Position numbers and translations under genes: made by a program | Shown: piece by piece, positions 36,151-47,970 of the stretch | Numbering within the stretch: the stretch's first letter is position 1 | Layout: the number at the start of each line of letters is the position of its first letter | The notes under the pieces: generated by a model | The model's input: the letters and a program-made list of their open reading frames with translations, nothing else | Databases searched by the model: none | What the model was told of the DNA's origin: nothing | From: Leptoclinus maculatus | Lineage: Eukaryota; Chordata; Actinopteri; Perciformes; Stichaeidae | Length of the DNA stretch: 64,000 nt | Direction: 5' to 3' | NCBI GenBank assembly: GCA_032191485.1 | Contig: JAVDOI010000019.1 | Location: 6,022,655-6,086,654 of the forward strand

Positions 36151-37945
36151 TAAGAAGAGATTTGGTGTAAAGTTGCTGCATTTTATGAGTCGGCCTTCTG
36201 TAACATTGCCCACCTGTTTACAACATTCAGCAGCCAAATGAACTATTTGAAGGCATTTATAGATGAAAGAGTGGTCAATAATCATGGTCAATAATGAATA
36301 AGTACGTTTGATCAGCATACTTGCCGGGCCTCCGGACATCAGTTCCTTAGAGATGCTGATTAATCTGTGGTCGTGTGAAAACAGCCTCATTTGATATATT
36401 CTATTTGGCCTATCTTTGATCTTTTTGCTCCATGAACAAAACCATGAATTACTTTGGTAATATCTATCATTTAGTTAGCCTAATTGTTGTGGCCGCATTA
36501 ACAGCTTTATTCTCTTGAACGTGATCATGCAGATTTTTCAACCAGCAGGTTGTGGCATTAACGCCAGCTAGGCAGAATAATGTCTGTCATGACACAGGTC
36601 GCTCTCTTTACAGCAGGTACCTGCACCATGCGTTCTCTGAATGGAGTGATGTTGCGCATCGTCAGCGCCCACGACTACATGGACAACGGTTCACACAGGT
36701 CCACGGAAAAATTGAAACGTCTCGCTCCGTGTACCCTCAGGACAGACCGTTCTTTCTGATCCCCCCCCCCCCGTGCACAAATGCACCGCGGGTGCGTCAA
36801 GGCAGCCTGGCCACGAAGCTACCAAGCGCGTTTGGCACGCTCACGACACAGTTGGCAGGGCGCATCTGTCTGCGCCGCTGGGTCCGTGAAAATAAAGAGT
36901 CCGCAGTGTCCTCTTGTGCGCAGAGAGCAGCAACCGACCATCGACTTATGGAGGTACAGAGATAAAAACAAACGCTCTGTGCTGAGAGTACTGACAGCTG
37001 ACGATGAACAATGATGCAATCTTAAACATAGATATGCACGTAAACATATATATAAAGACCGTTTCCGGGCTTTATGCTATTCTGACATAACTTAACATAA
37101 CATGCTGCTTCAAATGTACCATATGGATATTTCACAGCAGGAGGTTCAACCCCAACATGACGTGTGTTTGATCCGGCCATATGATGGATGAAGCAGCACT
37201 GTTGTGGGGGTTAAAGGAGCCCTACAATGCAAAATAATACGTCTGACAATCAAAAGTCCAAGTGAAATGAAAATCATGTCAAAGGGATTTCAGATTGATG
37301 GTTATCGTATTTAATTTCTCAAAGTATGACATGTATGTCAAACAGGTGGATTTGCACCGAAAAAGTGGAAACAACTTCACACCTTTGGCACATTATTACT
37401 TGTTTAATCTTGATTTCAACCCCTTTCCCTCAGTCTCTACAGTACCATACAGGATGGTACTCCTATGCTTTCTCCCCCTCTGCCTCTCAGGTTAGGGAAT
37501 CAGGAGGCAGCCTCACCAGAATACCCAGAGATCCCCCGGCATAAATCAAACTCCCCTCCTTCTTTATTCTTCTTTCTCCATTCCCCTCTCACTGTCCTCC
37601 CCTTCCCCCCCTCTTCTGGCTTTGCCCCTCTTTTCCTGTTTCCATCATTATGCCACAACTCCTTCTCTGTTGCTCATGCTGCCTCTTTCTCCTCATACAT
37701 ATTTCTCTATTTTTCCCTGTTTACACTGTTTAATGTCCTCTTCCTCCCTTTGTCTCCCTCTCTCTCTCTCTCCGTCTCCAAGCCTCCAAATGTACATCAC
37801 ACCATCCCTTGTCTCAAACGGCGAGAGGACGAGGAGCCACCTGCCGAGTACAGCGTGAGTGTTAAAATGATTATTCACTGTTAATACGATTTTGAGGCAA
37901 AGGGGTCAAAAGTCGAGACAGAAGGAGAGAGACAAATGGGGAAAG

Positions 37946-37984
37946 GATGAAAAACTGCAATGTGCTTTATTGCAGTTTTTCATC
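37946..37984. other. Perfect 16-bp inverted repeat with 7-base loop
   Basis: GATGAAAAACTGCAAT (37946-37961) is exactly complementary to ATTGCAGTTTTTCATC (37969-37984), with loop GTGCTTT. This is the strongest non-repetitive hairpin I found. Flanks do not extend the pairing. It contains no coding signal and its function is unknown. Confidence 0.9.
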
Positions 37985-40206
37985 ATTGTCACAGACACGA
38001 GAACTATTTTGGAGAAATGACCATGGATTACGTACTTTTATCTGTCCAGTTGCAGTGTGCATTTGCGCGCCAAGTTTGGGTGTTAGTGTGTGTGAGTGTG
38101 CCTTTTGTGTGCACATGGGGGGGCCTTAATTCCAGCCTCGCCATCTAATTACTTAAATTGTGCTTACAGGTCTTATTGTACTGTACACTTCCCCTTGGAG
38201 AGCAATACCCTGTCTTCCTGCTCGCCTGCTGCATTAGCAGTAGAAATAAGCACATTAGGCAATTTTGTGCTCCATAATAAGCACCGCACCTGAGGGATGT
38301 TTTGGGGTAAAAACGTCTGGACAGAAAGAAAAACAGCTTTCTAGCCCAACCGCACCTTGTCCTTCTTTTCCTCTCTTTTTTTTTGTTTGGCTTCACCCTC
38401 CTCTCCTCCTCTTCTTCTGTCCCCCATCGCTCCCACAAGGAGAAATGAGTCCTTTGATAGAAAGGCTCCTTGTTTTTGTGCCGGCCACCCCTCAAAGATG
38501 ATTGCTCTGTGATTTTACAATTATTAGTAGATAGGACAGTTCACCCTTCCAGGAAATTGTTTCCCTCAGCTTTTTGCGCCAATCAACAGGTCAGATTGCT
38601 TCATGTCCCCTAAAACAAAAGCACTTAAAAGAATACTATGGAGTTTAGGAAGGCCATCTCTATTTCATACTCATGTAGTTGTGTACAGAAAGGCTTGATT
38701 GTCACAGTCATCTTTCTTCACACTGGACCTAAAGCTCATGCTTTCCATCAGCTACCATGATGCTACAACAGACCTTAAAACCAATTACAGTCCTTTTATT
38801 AATGAAAAAAAAAAATTAAATTAAAAAAATAAACATCTTTTGCTGCCTTGGAAGCCAGAAACACTTCTTTTTAATGCACCTGAACACGAGAACAGCGCTG
38901 CCTGGCCCCCCTGGTGAAGGAGGCTCGTGGCCCCTCTTGAAACACTGAACCCGTCTCATTTAACATGCTTTGTGGGTGTCAACACCAATCATAAACATAC
39001 AACCAATGTGTTTATGATTAAATTGTTTACACGAGCACAACATTCCCACTGGTCGCTGCTATGGAGAACTCACTCACACACAAAAACAATGCACATTACA
39101 CACACACACATTACTTGAGATATGTGTGTGTGTGGCTAAATTTTCCTGCCAATAAGCTAAGTTATGCATGCAGAAAGGAAGGAAATGAAGAAAACAGCTG
39201 ATGAAAGCAGCACACAGGGACTATCGCTGACAGGCAGTATCTCAAGTCATTTAGAAGAGAAATTCCTTCGCTGATTACCTTTAAATTAGCTGCTGTTGTT
39301 TATAAATTGCATTGCCATTATGTAAGATGAATACTTTCCTGGTAGCCGGGGCTAAATAACAGCATTATTATGTGAAATATCACACCTCTGGTGATTACCA
39401 GCAAAGCCAATGAAACAAAAACACCCACACTCAGAACTCGACGTACATACAAAATGTAAAAACATATTCAAGGGCCACACATTAACAGGGGACTTTCACT
39501 TCATTAGTTTTAGTAAGGGCCTCTGTTTGGGTGGATTGTGACAGGACGAGGTGCTCCAACACGTGGACATATCTAATGAGGCGAGACGGCAGGATCGAGA
39601 ACGTGTGAAGTGTGTTTGGAACATAATCACCCATAGTCCCCGGGTAGTGACAAAAACACGACAGCCACTGATATAAAGAAATCAGCCGTGTGTGTGTGTG
39701 TGGGGGGGGGGTTGCTGGAACTGGAGGACAGGGAATGTTGGGGGTGATTTTGTCAAGTGTTTTATCCATCTTCAAAGCTACTTAAGGGGAGAATTAAGGA
39801 GAACAGTGGGAGCATTAAGGCTCAAGTGGTTAAACTAACCTTCAGCTTTCATTTCCAAAGTTAGTCTTTTACAATATCATCCTGCTGAATATGAAAATGC
39901 ATGCGGCAGCTACAAGACGTGATATATAGGACAAAGAAGCCTCTTTCATAAAAACTGCAGTTTGTGTGTGCATTTCTGTGTGTGAGCCGGGTACAAAATT
40001 TTGCGTCGCCTGAATAAAATATTTCCCAGGGGCGTCTCTGCTTGGCGCTTTGCTGGGGGAAAGCCTGGAGCATCTTTTCACTATTACCCCGAGAGAGAAG
40101 AGGAGCATTCATGAAGGGATTAAATTAATTGTCATTCATCCCCTCCATCTTCCCCACCAATAACAAGGGGCTCACAGGGGCTCTCTTTGGACGCAGTGCC
40201 GTGTAG

Positions 40207-40650
40207 AGGCTGGGGCCAAGGTTTAGACGGGGTCATGTGATCAGATGTGAGGCTATGGGGCCAAGGTTTAGACGGGGTCATGTGATCAGATGTGAGGCTA
40301 TGGGGCCAAGGTTTAGACGGGGTCATGTGATCAGATGTGAGGCTATGGGGCCAAGGTTTAGACGGGGTCATGTGATCAGATGTGAGGCTATGGGGCCAAG
40401 GTTTAGACGGGGTCATGTGATCAGATGTGAGGCTATGGGGCCAAGGTTTAGACGGGGTCATGTGATCAGATGTGAGGCTATGGGGCCAAGGTTTAGACGG
40501 GGTCATGTGATCAGATGTGAGGCTATGGGGCCAAGGTTTAGACGGGGTCATGTGATCAGATGTGAGGCTGGGGCCAAGGTTTAGACGGGGTCATGTGATC
40601 AGATGTGAGGCTGGGGCCAAGGTTTAGACGGGGTCATGTGATCAGATGTG
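40207..40650. repeat. 45-bp minisatellite (VNTR), ten copies
   Basis: Units begin (at CCAAGG) at 40216, 40261, 40306, 40351, 40396, 40441, 40486, 40531, 40574 and 40617. The first eight starts are spaced exactly 45 bp and units look identical. The last two junctions lack two bases (GGCTATGGGG becomes GGCTGGGG), giving 43-bp spacing. Each unit holds GGTCATGTGATCAGATGTGAG, which contains an E-box TCATGTGA (pieces: GGTCATGTGATC and AGATGTGAG). Because 45 is a multiple of three, the array gives 15-residue repeat open frames on both strands (115 and 139 codons); they have no start context, flanking domain or splice signal and are artefacts. Near-perfect identity points to recent expansion. Confidence 0.98.
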
Positions 40651-41267
40651 TGAGTTTGTGTGTTGTTGGACAACGCTGGTTTCCGGATTGTTGCCATGGG
40701 GCAAGATTTCAGTCACACTACAGTATACTGCTTTGATCAGTTTGGCTTCACAGCCATGACTCGATACTTAAGCCTTCATCGGAAATATCTTTAGCAGCCA
40801 GCAGCCGGTGTAAACTGCTTCATTAGTGGAGACTCAGAAAGAAAGACGACGGAACCAAAATAGCTTTCAATCGGTTCATATTAACAGAATTTGTATTATT
40901 TTGTATAAAGTGTTCTTAAAAGGATATTTCTCCACTTCATTCCACATCGAATCATCATCTCCCAGCTGTGCACATTAGAGAGATCAAAGGTAAGATAGAA
41001 GGCTGTCAAAAATCAAAAGGAGAAGTGTGATGTTTCCTCGGGGCGTGTTTTTTTTTTTTTTTACTTCTTCTGTGCTAAAATATCATAAAACCAACAAGAT
41101 GTAGTAAAGGTGCTGCACCTCGCCAGGCTGGTTCAACCTAGTGTGCATGAACTCATTTTTTCATATGCTAATAGGTCAATAAAACAAAATGCAATTAATG
41201 CAATTAATGCAATTCAATTCTTAACTGTATAGAACAGTTTACAGCGATGCTAGTGAGTGCTTATAAC

Positions 41268-41574
41268 TAACAATAACGCACAATGACAATGCTAAGGTGC
41301 TGGTGTTTCGCAGGTATAATGTTGACCATGGTCACCATCTTAGTTTAGTGTGTTAGCATGCTAACAGTTGCTAATTAGCATTTAACACAAAGTACAGCTG
41401 AGGCTGATGGAAATGCCATTAGTTTTGCAAGTCTTGGATCACCAAAGACATGAGGATTCATCCTCTGGGGATCATGAATCGAAGTACAAAATTGCATGAC
41501 AATCAATTGTATGGTTAGATATTTAATTCCTAACCAAAGAGGTGGATCAACATTGCCATAGAGCCATGTCACCG
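41268..41574 (+). repeat. Teleost dispersed repeat with internal deletion
   Basis: The order of phrases matches a common teleost dispersed repeat: CACAATGACAATGCTAAGGT, GGTATAATGTTGACCATGG, TTAGCATGCTAACAGTTGCT, ACACAAAGTACAGCTGAGGC, GGATTCATCCTCTGGGGATC and finally ACATTGCCATAGAGCCATG. The usual duplicated middle (two copies of the GGATCACCAAAG..CATCCTCTGGGG module) is reduced to one, so this copy is shortened. I cannot name the family. It has no coding capacity. Confidence 0.75.
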
Positions 41575-43942
41575 ATTGTACATCACTCGCTGTGTTTTGC
41601 CTCCTTAAGCTCTATTTGTTTCTTTCAATTATCAAATAAATGACACAAGCAAGCGGAAAACTGCAATGTTGAACCACCGTTGCCTCCGTCAGAAAGTGTC
41701 GGTACAAACTGAAGAGCACCTGGAGCAGTTGCAACACAGAGAGGGTTAATATTATGCTGCAAACGTTGTCCTACATTTAAAAAATAGAAAAAGGACCAGA
41801 TGGTTTCGGCTTGAAGCTGGAGACAGGCGCTTTCAAATCAAGAGCTGAAAGTTGTATGCTGAGCTACTCCCTGTAGCGTGGTTAATTACACCATGATACA
41901 AAAGACTGAGACCTGCTGATGACACGAGGAAGAGGAGGAGGAGGCAGAGGAGGAGGAGGAAGGAAGGCAGCAATAACGCCGGCTGTAAAGCCATCAAAGC
42001 TCCAGTAAATGTTGACTGAGTGTCCTTGAGATCACGGTGGAAGGCAGAGGAGTGTGCCTCTGTGTCTTCATGGCAGACTGATGTGTGCACATATAAGTCA
42101 ACATATGCCTATGTGCGCATGGAGTGCATGTGAGGATCATTATGTGGGCGGTTGTGTGTTTGCTGGTGAGCGTGCACAAAATGGGAAAATGACCAAAGAG
42201 GGATAAGAGGTTAAAGACAGCAGAACACAAGTGTGATTTAGGTAATGAGGCTTTACAGATAACACACTTTTGTTTTCCACAAACACATGATATATTCACC
42301 ATTAAACAAAGGATCATGTCCACACCAGTGACCCAGTTATCAAAGGGAGACTTTTTCTTACATCAGCTCCTAATGTCTCAGTAGTAAAATTAATCAAGCT
42401 TCAAAATGCAGGCTGAAAAGAGGAAAAAATATGATAATAGCGTCAAAGAATTGTCTCTGAATGGTATTTCTCTTCACATCACACGATCTATTAACCCTGG
42501 GAATGAAAACACTCACTCAGACACTGTACCTCGTCGGAGGCGGTGTAGTTGAAGTAAATAATTAGTGTTTGTATAGAAAACAATAATGTTTAAGTGTGAA
42601 TAAAACAGCACATAATAAAACGCTTCCTTGTGTTTGCTCACACACACACACACGCTTCACAACAACAAGCCTGCAGGGTGTGAATACTGTACGCAACTAA
42701 CTGATCAGGCAGTCAGCACATGTGCAAGTGCAGATAAATGAGCATCAGTGTATGGGAGCAACTTCCACTGCTCACTCTCAGCTGATCGCCACCTTGCATC
42801 TGTCCTACAGGACCCGGCAGGAATACCTACAATGTGTGTGTGTGTGTGTGTGTGTGTGTTTGTATGGTGACAGGAGCCTGCCACTCTGTTCATCCCATAA
42901 TCCGCCCGCTAAGGGCAAGTGTGCTAAACACAGATTGTGCACCCCATGTAATCTACAAGGGCATCATCGCCAGCAATACGTGCAGGCACATATGCAAACA
43001 CACACAGACGTTGTGTAGCCTCGACAACAATACATCTACTGTATGTTCATTAACACAAACACATTTTGTGTAAAGAGGACAAAAAAGTAAATTAAAGATA
43101 AAAAAAAGAAACACCTGCACAAAGTACTGGGTGGCCTTCAGCAGCATCGGATAATTTCATTCAGCCAATCAATGCTCATCAGCCCCTCATGGATGTGGTC
43201 TTTGAGAACATGTGCTCCTGACAAGCAGCACACACACACCAAAACTCACACACACCTCACCTAAAAGAACAGGAATAATGAGGGATTTATGTGCAACTTC
43301 CTCTCTACGCAGCATTTTGTTCAAGAGTAATACAGAGAAAAACAAAAGGACAAGGACACTCTGGCAACAAGACCCCCCTTTTGCCTCTTTTCCAGCTCAA
43401 TTTCAGCCGGTCTTACTCGTGTTTACTCCAGTGTTGCTAAATCTGGTTTGGTTTTGACATCACAATAATGGAACTTCAAATGATTCTTCTTCCGAGCGGA
43501 GCCGACTACGAGGATGCTACATGGGTGTAAGTGGAGGAGAGCGTAACTGCCACACAATAAAAGTATGTTCTAGCTGAAGCAGAACTGCAACACATGCATG
43601 TGGCGCATTTGACATCCTGTGAGATTAATGAAAGAGCTTAAAGCCCCCACTGCTCGCAGCATGAGCTATCTTCACACACACACACACACAAACACACACG
43701 ATGATGAGGAAGTGGTCTTCTTGCTCATTAGAGCATCTCTATCCTCAGGTTCTGCAGCCACAGGACAAATGAGCTCAGGGTGAAAGGAAGCCTCTTTCCA
43801 TCCTTCCACCTCCATTTATCTTTTGGGTTTTATTTTTATTTTTTAGAGCCTAAAATACTTGTCCATCTTTCCCACACTGCTTCTTCCAATCCATCTCAAT
43901 TTCTTTCTCCGGTGTCTGTTTCTCTTTCTGCGTCAGCACACT

Positions 43943-43966
43943 CCCCCCCCCCCCCCCCCCCCCCCC
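43943..43966. repeat. Poly-C run (24)
   Basis: Twenty-four consecutive C bases, the longest homopolymer in the window. Length may vary between reads. Confidence 0.9.
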
Positions 43967-44123
43967 TCCCCCTGCCCCTCCATGTTGATTCGTTAACCCC
44001 GTGTTGTACAATGCACGTACCACTAGAGATGCTTTCTTCTCTTTCTCTGAAGCCTTTCATCTGCGTTTTTCACCCGCGGGCCTCCGTGATCCCACAATGA
44101 CTCAAACAGTTACAGACCCCCAG

Positions 44124-44141
44124 TTGGCCTAATTAGGCCAA
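44124..44141. promoter_or_regulatory. Perfect 18-bp palindrome with homeodomain core
   Basis: TTGGCCTAATTAGGCCAA equals its own reverse complement. The centre TAATTA is a homeodomain dimer-type core, and the arms TTGGC/GCCAA are NFI half-sites, although the spacing of 8 differs from the usual 5. Function is speculative. Confidence 0.4.
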
Positions 44142-47100
44142 ATAGAATATTGAGACAGCACAAAGGGGGGGATGCCTTTGTGCCTGCCATCCATAAGGAT
44201 GCTATATGAGCGCTCGGAATATCACAGGCAATTTACCTAAGGGCTGCCCCCCCCCTCCTCCATAAAGCCCTTTTTCAGCAGAGCACGTCTACAGCGCTCA
44301 AAGTGGGCCGTGCATCATCCCACGCCGCTGGAGGACTGCAGAGAGCTTGAGACGCCAGGAGGCTAATGTTGTCTATCATATCACGTCTTTGAGTTTCGTA
44401 TTATTGAAGTCAGAGCTTCATATTCAGACCTTGAAAGGCCGAGCTCCTGCAAACGCTGAACATGCTCGACTAATGAGAGCTCGGCGCTGTGCTTTTCACT
44501 GGTGAACCGGTGGATACATTTTTCAGATTCAAACACATTTGGTGCTGTCGAGATCTGCTGTGCCTACTGTGTTTGCTGTGCTGGTTAAAAGGTATAATTA
44601 TATGACATTTGGGTAAATGCGCTACGTGGTTTTATTTATTATCCGTCCTTGCTCTCGGCGTGGGAAGAGAGTGACGACGGGACAAGCTTTGAAGGGGCTC
44701 CTTCTCTCTCCCCAATAGCTGTCAGAAGAATGAGGACATTCAAAATGAGGAAGTGAAATGGACCGATGAAGCGACCCCAGCCCGGCACCGCTACATCCCA
44801 TTCCACGGAATATAAAAGCCACTGCGTCCCTGCAATAAAACCCGAGGCCTTCAGCACTGCACAGTGCTCGACACAGAGAAAGGTGCATTATTGACTCGAC
44901 TAAGTTGTCTGTCTGCAGCAGTAGATTCACAAGTAGATGAGGAGTAGTTTCTGTTTTTTTTTGGATTGAGAATCCAAGGTCAGAGATTATGGCTCACTGA
45001 TGATTCACCACTAAAATAAAGAGCTCTGAAATAATTTATTGTTGCTCCCCACTGACAAGCCCCCGGTCTCTGCAATACACAGCTGTTTAATTGATGAGTC
45101 TGACGCATGCATAACAAAATCAGTTATTTGTAACTACCTCATTACAACCGGCGCTTCTTCAGCGATCAAATCAGGCTGACACACACCTGCACGACTGCTG
45201 CTGCACCTGCTACTTTTCCTGTGTGAATCACTTATGCAACCGCTTCAGTTATATTATTGAAATAAATACATGAATAAAAAACGCTTTGGTTTACTTTGGA
45301 AGCCTGTGCCACAAACTGTGTGGCGCATCTGTTTTGTGTACTATGTGTATGATCCATTGACACCAAATCATATAGCATTGACCGGTGCCAAAGCCAGAAT
45401 CTAAATGCGGGACAGTGAACTCAGTAACACCTCTCCGTGGGAGGTTATACAGGAACCTTAACGCACTTCCATTTCTATTATCCGGTGGAGAATGCAAGCA
45501 AGTTGGCAGCAGCTCCCACTCTTGTATATTTGCCTTTATAGATTTTTCTCTCTCTCTCTGTATTTTTTTTGTTCTCTAATGGAAGCCGGCAGTGTGCCAG
45601 CTGCCAAATTGAGGTGGTTGAGAGAGGAGAGCAAAATAAATACAGCCTGTGTGTGTGTGTGTGCAGGTGTGTTGGGGCTTCTGGGAAACCAAAAGACAAT
45701 ATATGTGTGTGTGTGTGTGTGTGAATGTTGTGGACTTTCACAGCCTGTTATTTGTGCGCCGCTGTCAAATGAGCTCACTGTAGAAAAAAAAAAAAAAGGA
45801 TCAATCAGCAGGCCACGGCATCGGAGGCCGTCTGGCAAATCGAAACACACAAACCAGAGTGTTATTGAATTGTCTTGTCGTGTCATGTCTCGCCGCCTTT
45901 AGTGTTTTAAAAAAGTGACCCGACGTCGCTGAACCGACGCCAAATGGGCCATCACAATCAATTAAGTGTTTTTGGGGTCTGTTTGCTTGTCTGTTTGCCA
46001 GGTGAAGGGCTGTAAAGAAAGAAAAGATGACGTACGCAATTAAAAGGAAGGGGAATGAAAAAAGGAGAGATGTCCACATTCACGTTTTCTTGAGCCGAGA
46101 GAGGCAGACATGTAGAAATTCACAAGCCTGCAAAACAAATATCTTCAGTTTGCCACTCCATCCGGCTCTCAGGGTCGGCTGTTGTAATGAGTGCTTCTCG
46201 GGCCGTCACCTTTCCAAAGTGACTCACACCCTGATGACCACTGCAAACTGGATTGCCACTTCACTCAAGTAGGGTAAATAGAGGAACGAGTTATTTTATA
46301 AATTCATTCTTCTTAAACCGAGCTACTGAATAAAGCCCATTATTGGAATTTATTCATCAGTGACACAATATTGTCACTAGCAGCTCTGTGTTTTTGTCGT
46401 ATTTTCATCTCAGGGCTATTTATTGATGGTGCATTCAGTTACCCATATGAGCATTGTAAAGCCCTAAATTACCTTAGTGATGTTTTTTTTCAAGCCCATT
46501 TGGAAATCTTCTCTTATAGGCTACATTTGTACAGTTTTTACAACCAGAATGAATTGAAAAAAAATCTAATTACTGCATGACTTCGCAACAGCATGGAAAG
46601 TGAGCAGTCGGAGGCAATTACAGAGGAAACCATTGACTGCTGAATGTCGTCACATTCAAAGCAAAAGCAGCGAAATAATGCAGGCTCATTATAGCATACC
46701 TGGGGCGAAGGAGATGTGAATACACATTCATTTGCTATGTTTTATGCGCGTTTTCTTATGAGCGTGTGTTTTTTTGTGAGAGAGTGAATGATGTGCGTGG
46801 GATGATGCATTAGCAGCGGGCCTCCTTTTTGTTTTATGCTTCCACTCCGAACATCTGTGTGAATTGAAACACAAGGTTACATTGTGTACTATTAGTCAGG
46901 GTTTCCCGCACACTCAACCAAACAAAATGGCAATGTTTGCTGCAGTTGTACAAGTGGATCGTGACAACTGTCATCAGATGCTTTTCAAGGATTTCAATAG
47001 GCTATAAATCTACTCCTCAGTGAGAGATACACTGTGATCCCGTAGTTGTCTCTCTGCACATGCCATGCTTTTTGTGTCCTAATGGATTTATTCATTGTGG

Positions 47101-47424
47101 TTGGAAAGAGTGAAATAACCGTTTAACTTTGGGTGTTTGTTGATGGTTATGAACAAGACAAACATACTTCATAATATTAAGAGAAAAACACACGTGAAGT
47201 AACTGCTCCCAGCCGATTCATAGTCCTTTCTGAAACGTTGAATTCAGACACAAAACAGGCTTTTGTTTCTGGCCTCGCACTATTGATTTCGCAAGAGCAC
47301 CGTCTCCAACAGCTCTTGCCAGCTGCAGCTTGCTAATTAAGCTCAAGTTTGCTCCTTGTTTAAAAATGCTGTCGATCATGCCAAAAGACTGAGGCTGGGC
47401 TGATAGTAGCTTAGTTCCATGATT

Positions 47425-47970
47425 AGGACTGTGTATTGGCGAGCACCTCACGGTACGTATCGCGATACACGTGTCACAATACGATATATAGATATTATTT
47501 TTTACTGAAAGAGCTGAAAATACAAGTTGCTGTGTACCTGGCTAGTCTAATACGTACATCACAAATCATAACGAAGCGGACAAATTGAATCAAAACTTTA
47601 AAAGGTATTGAACACACTGAACTGAAATGCACTTTGGGAAAATAAAGTGCATTTTGTATTCTCCATGCGTCACTGAAGACCTATTTTTTCCTATAATGCA
47701 CTTGCCAACTAACGTCATTTGAAAATACAATACACACTGTATTCTGTTCTTATTGTGTCACTGACCACTTTTAACTGACATGTAGATGCCATAAAAAAAC
47801 AACATGGATATGAAATAAAGTGTATTGCTCTTGTATTCAAAGCTTGACAGACCGGCTATGCCTAGCTATGGCAGCTAAGCGAGGATTGGACAATCGCTGT
47901 TTATTGAACGGTCTTCCTCACTTTGCTTTTTCTACCGTTTAAAGAAGATATATATCGTGCCTCAGGCCTT
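47425..47970. repeat. Probable teleost dispersed repeat with ATCGCGATAC motifs
   Basis: The left end (GGACTGTGTATTGGCGAGCA, CGGTACGTATCGCGATACAC, GTGTCACAATACGATATATA) strongly resembles a common fish repeat with tandem variants of GATACGTATCACGATAC. The interior to about 47940 is AT-rich and unrecognised. GATATATATCGTG at 47947-47959 may mark the right end. Only the first 85 bases are a confident match. Confidence 0.5.

Larger units (their letters stand above)
29521..40206. other. Intergenic or large-intron DNA
   Basis: No gene is supported. It contains simple repeats, a degenerate tetranucleotide block, two perfect-stem hairpins and a short repeat fragment, each listed separately. C/T-rich stretches (33330-33440, 37540-37780, 38360-38420) give long open frames without domains. 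An A-rich run lies at 38809-38830. GT-rich tracts lie at 32202-32231 and 33491-33525, and a short AC run lies at 34132-34148. Confidence 0.6.

Noticed and set aside
40132..40584. 139-codon minus and 115-codon + open frames with 15-residue repeats
   Set aside because: They follow from a 45-bp tandem repeat whose period is a multiple of three; both strands are open, with no start context or flanking domain.
40207..40650. CRISPR-like regular repeat array
   Set aside because: Adjacent identical units with no unique spacers, in a vertebrate genome; it is a minisatellite.
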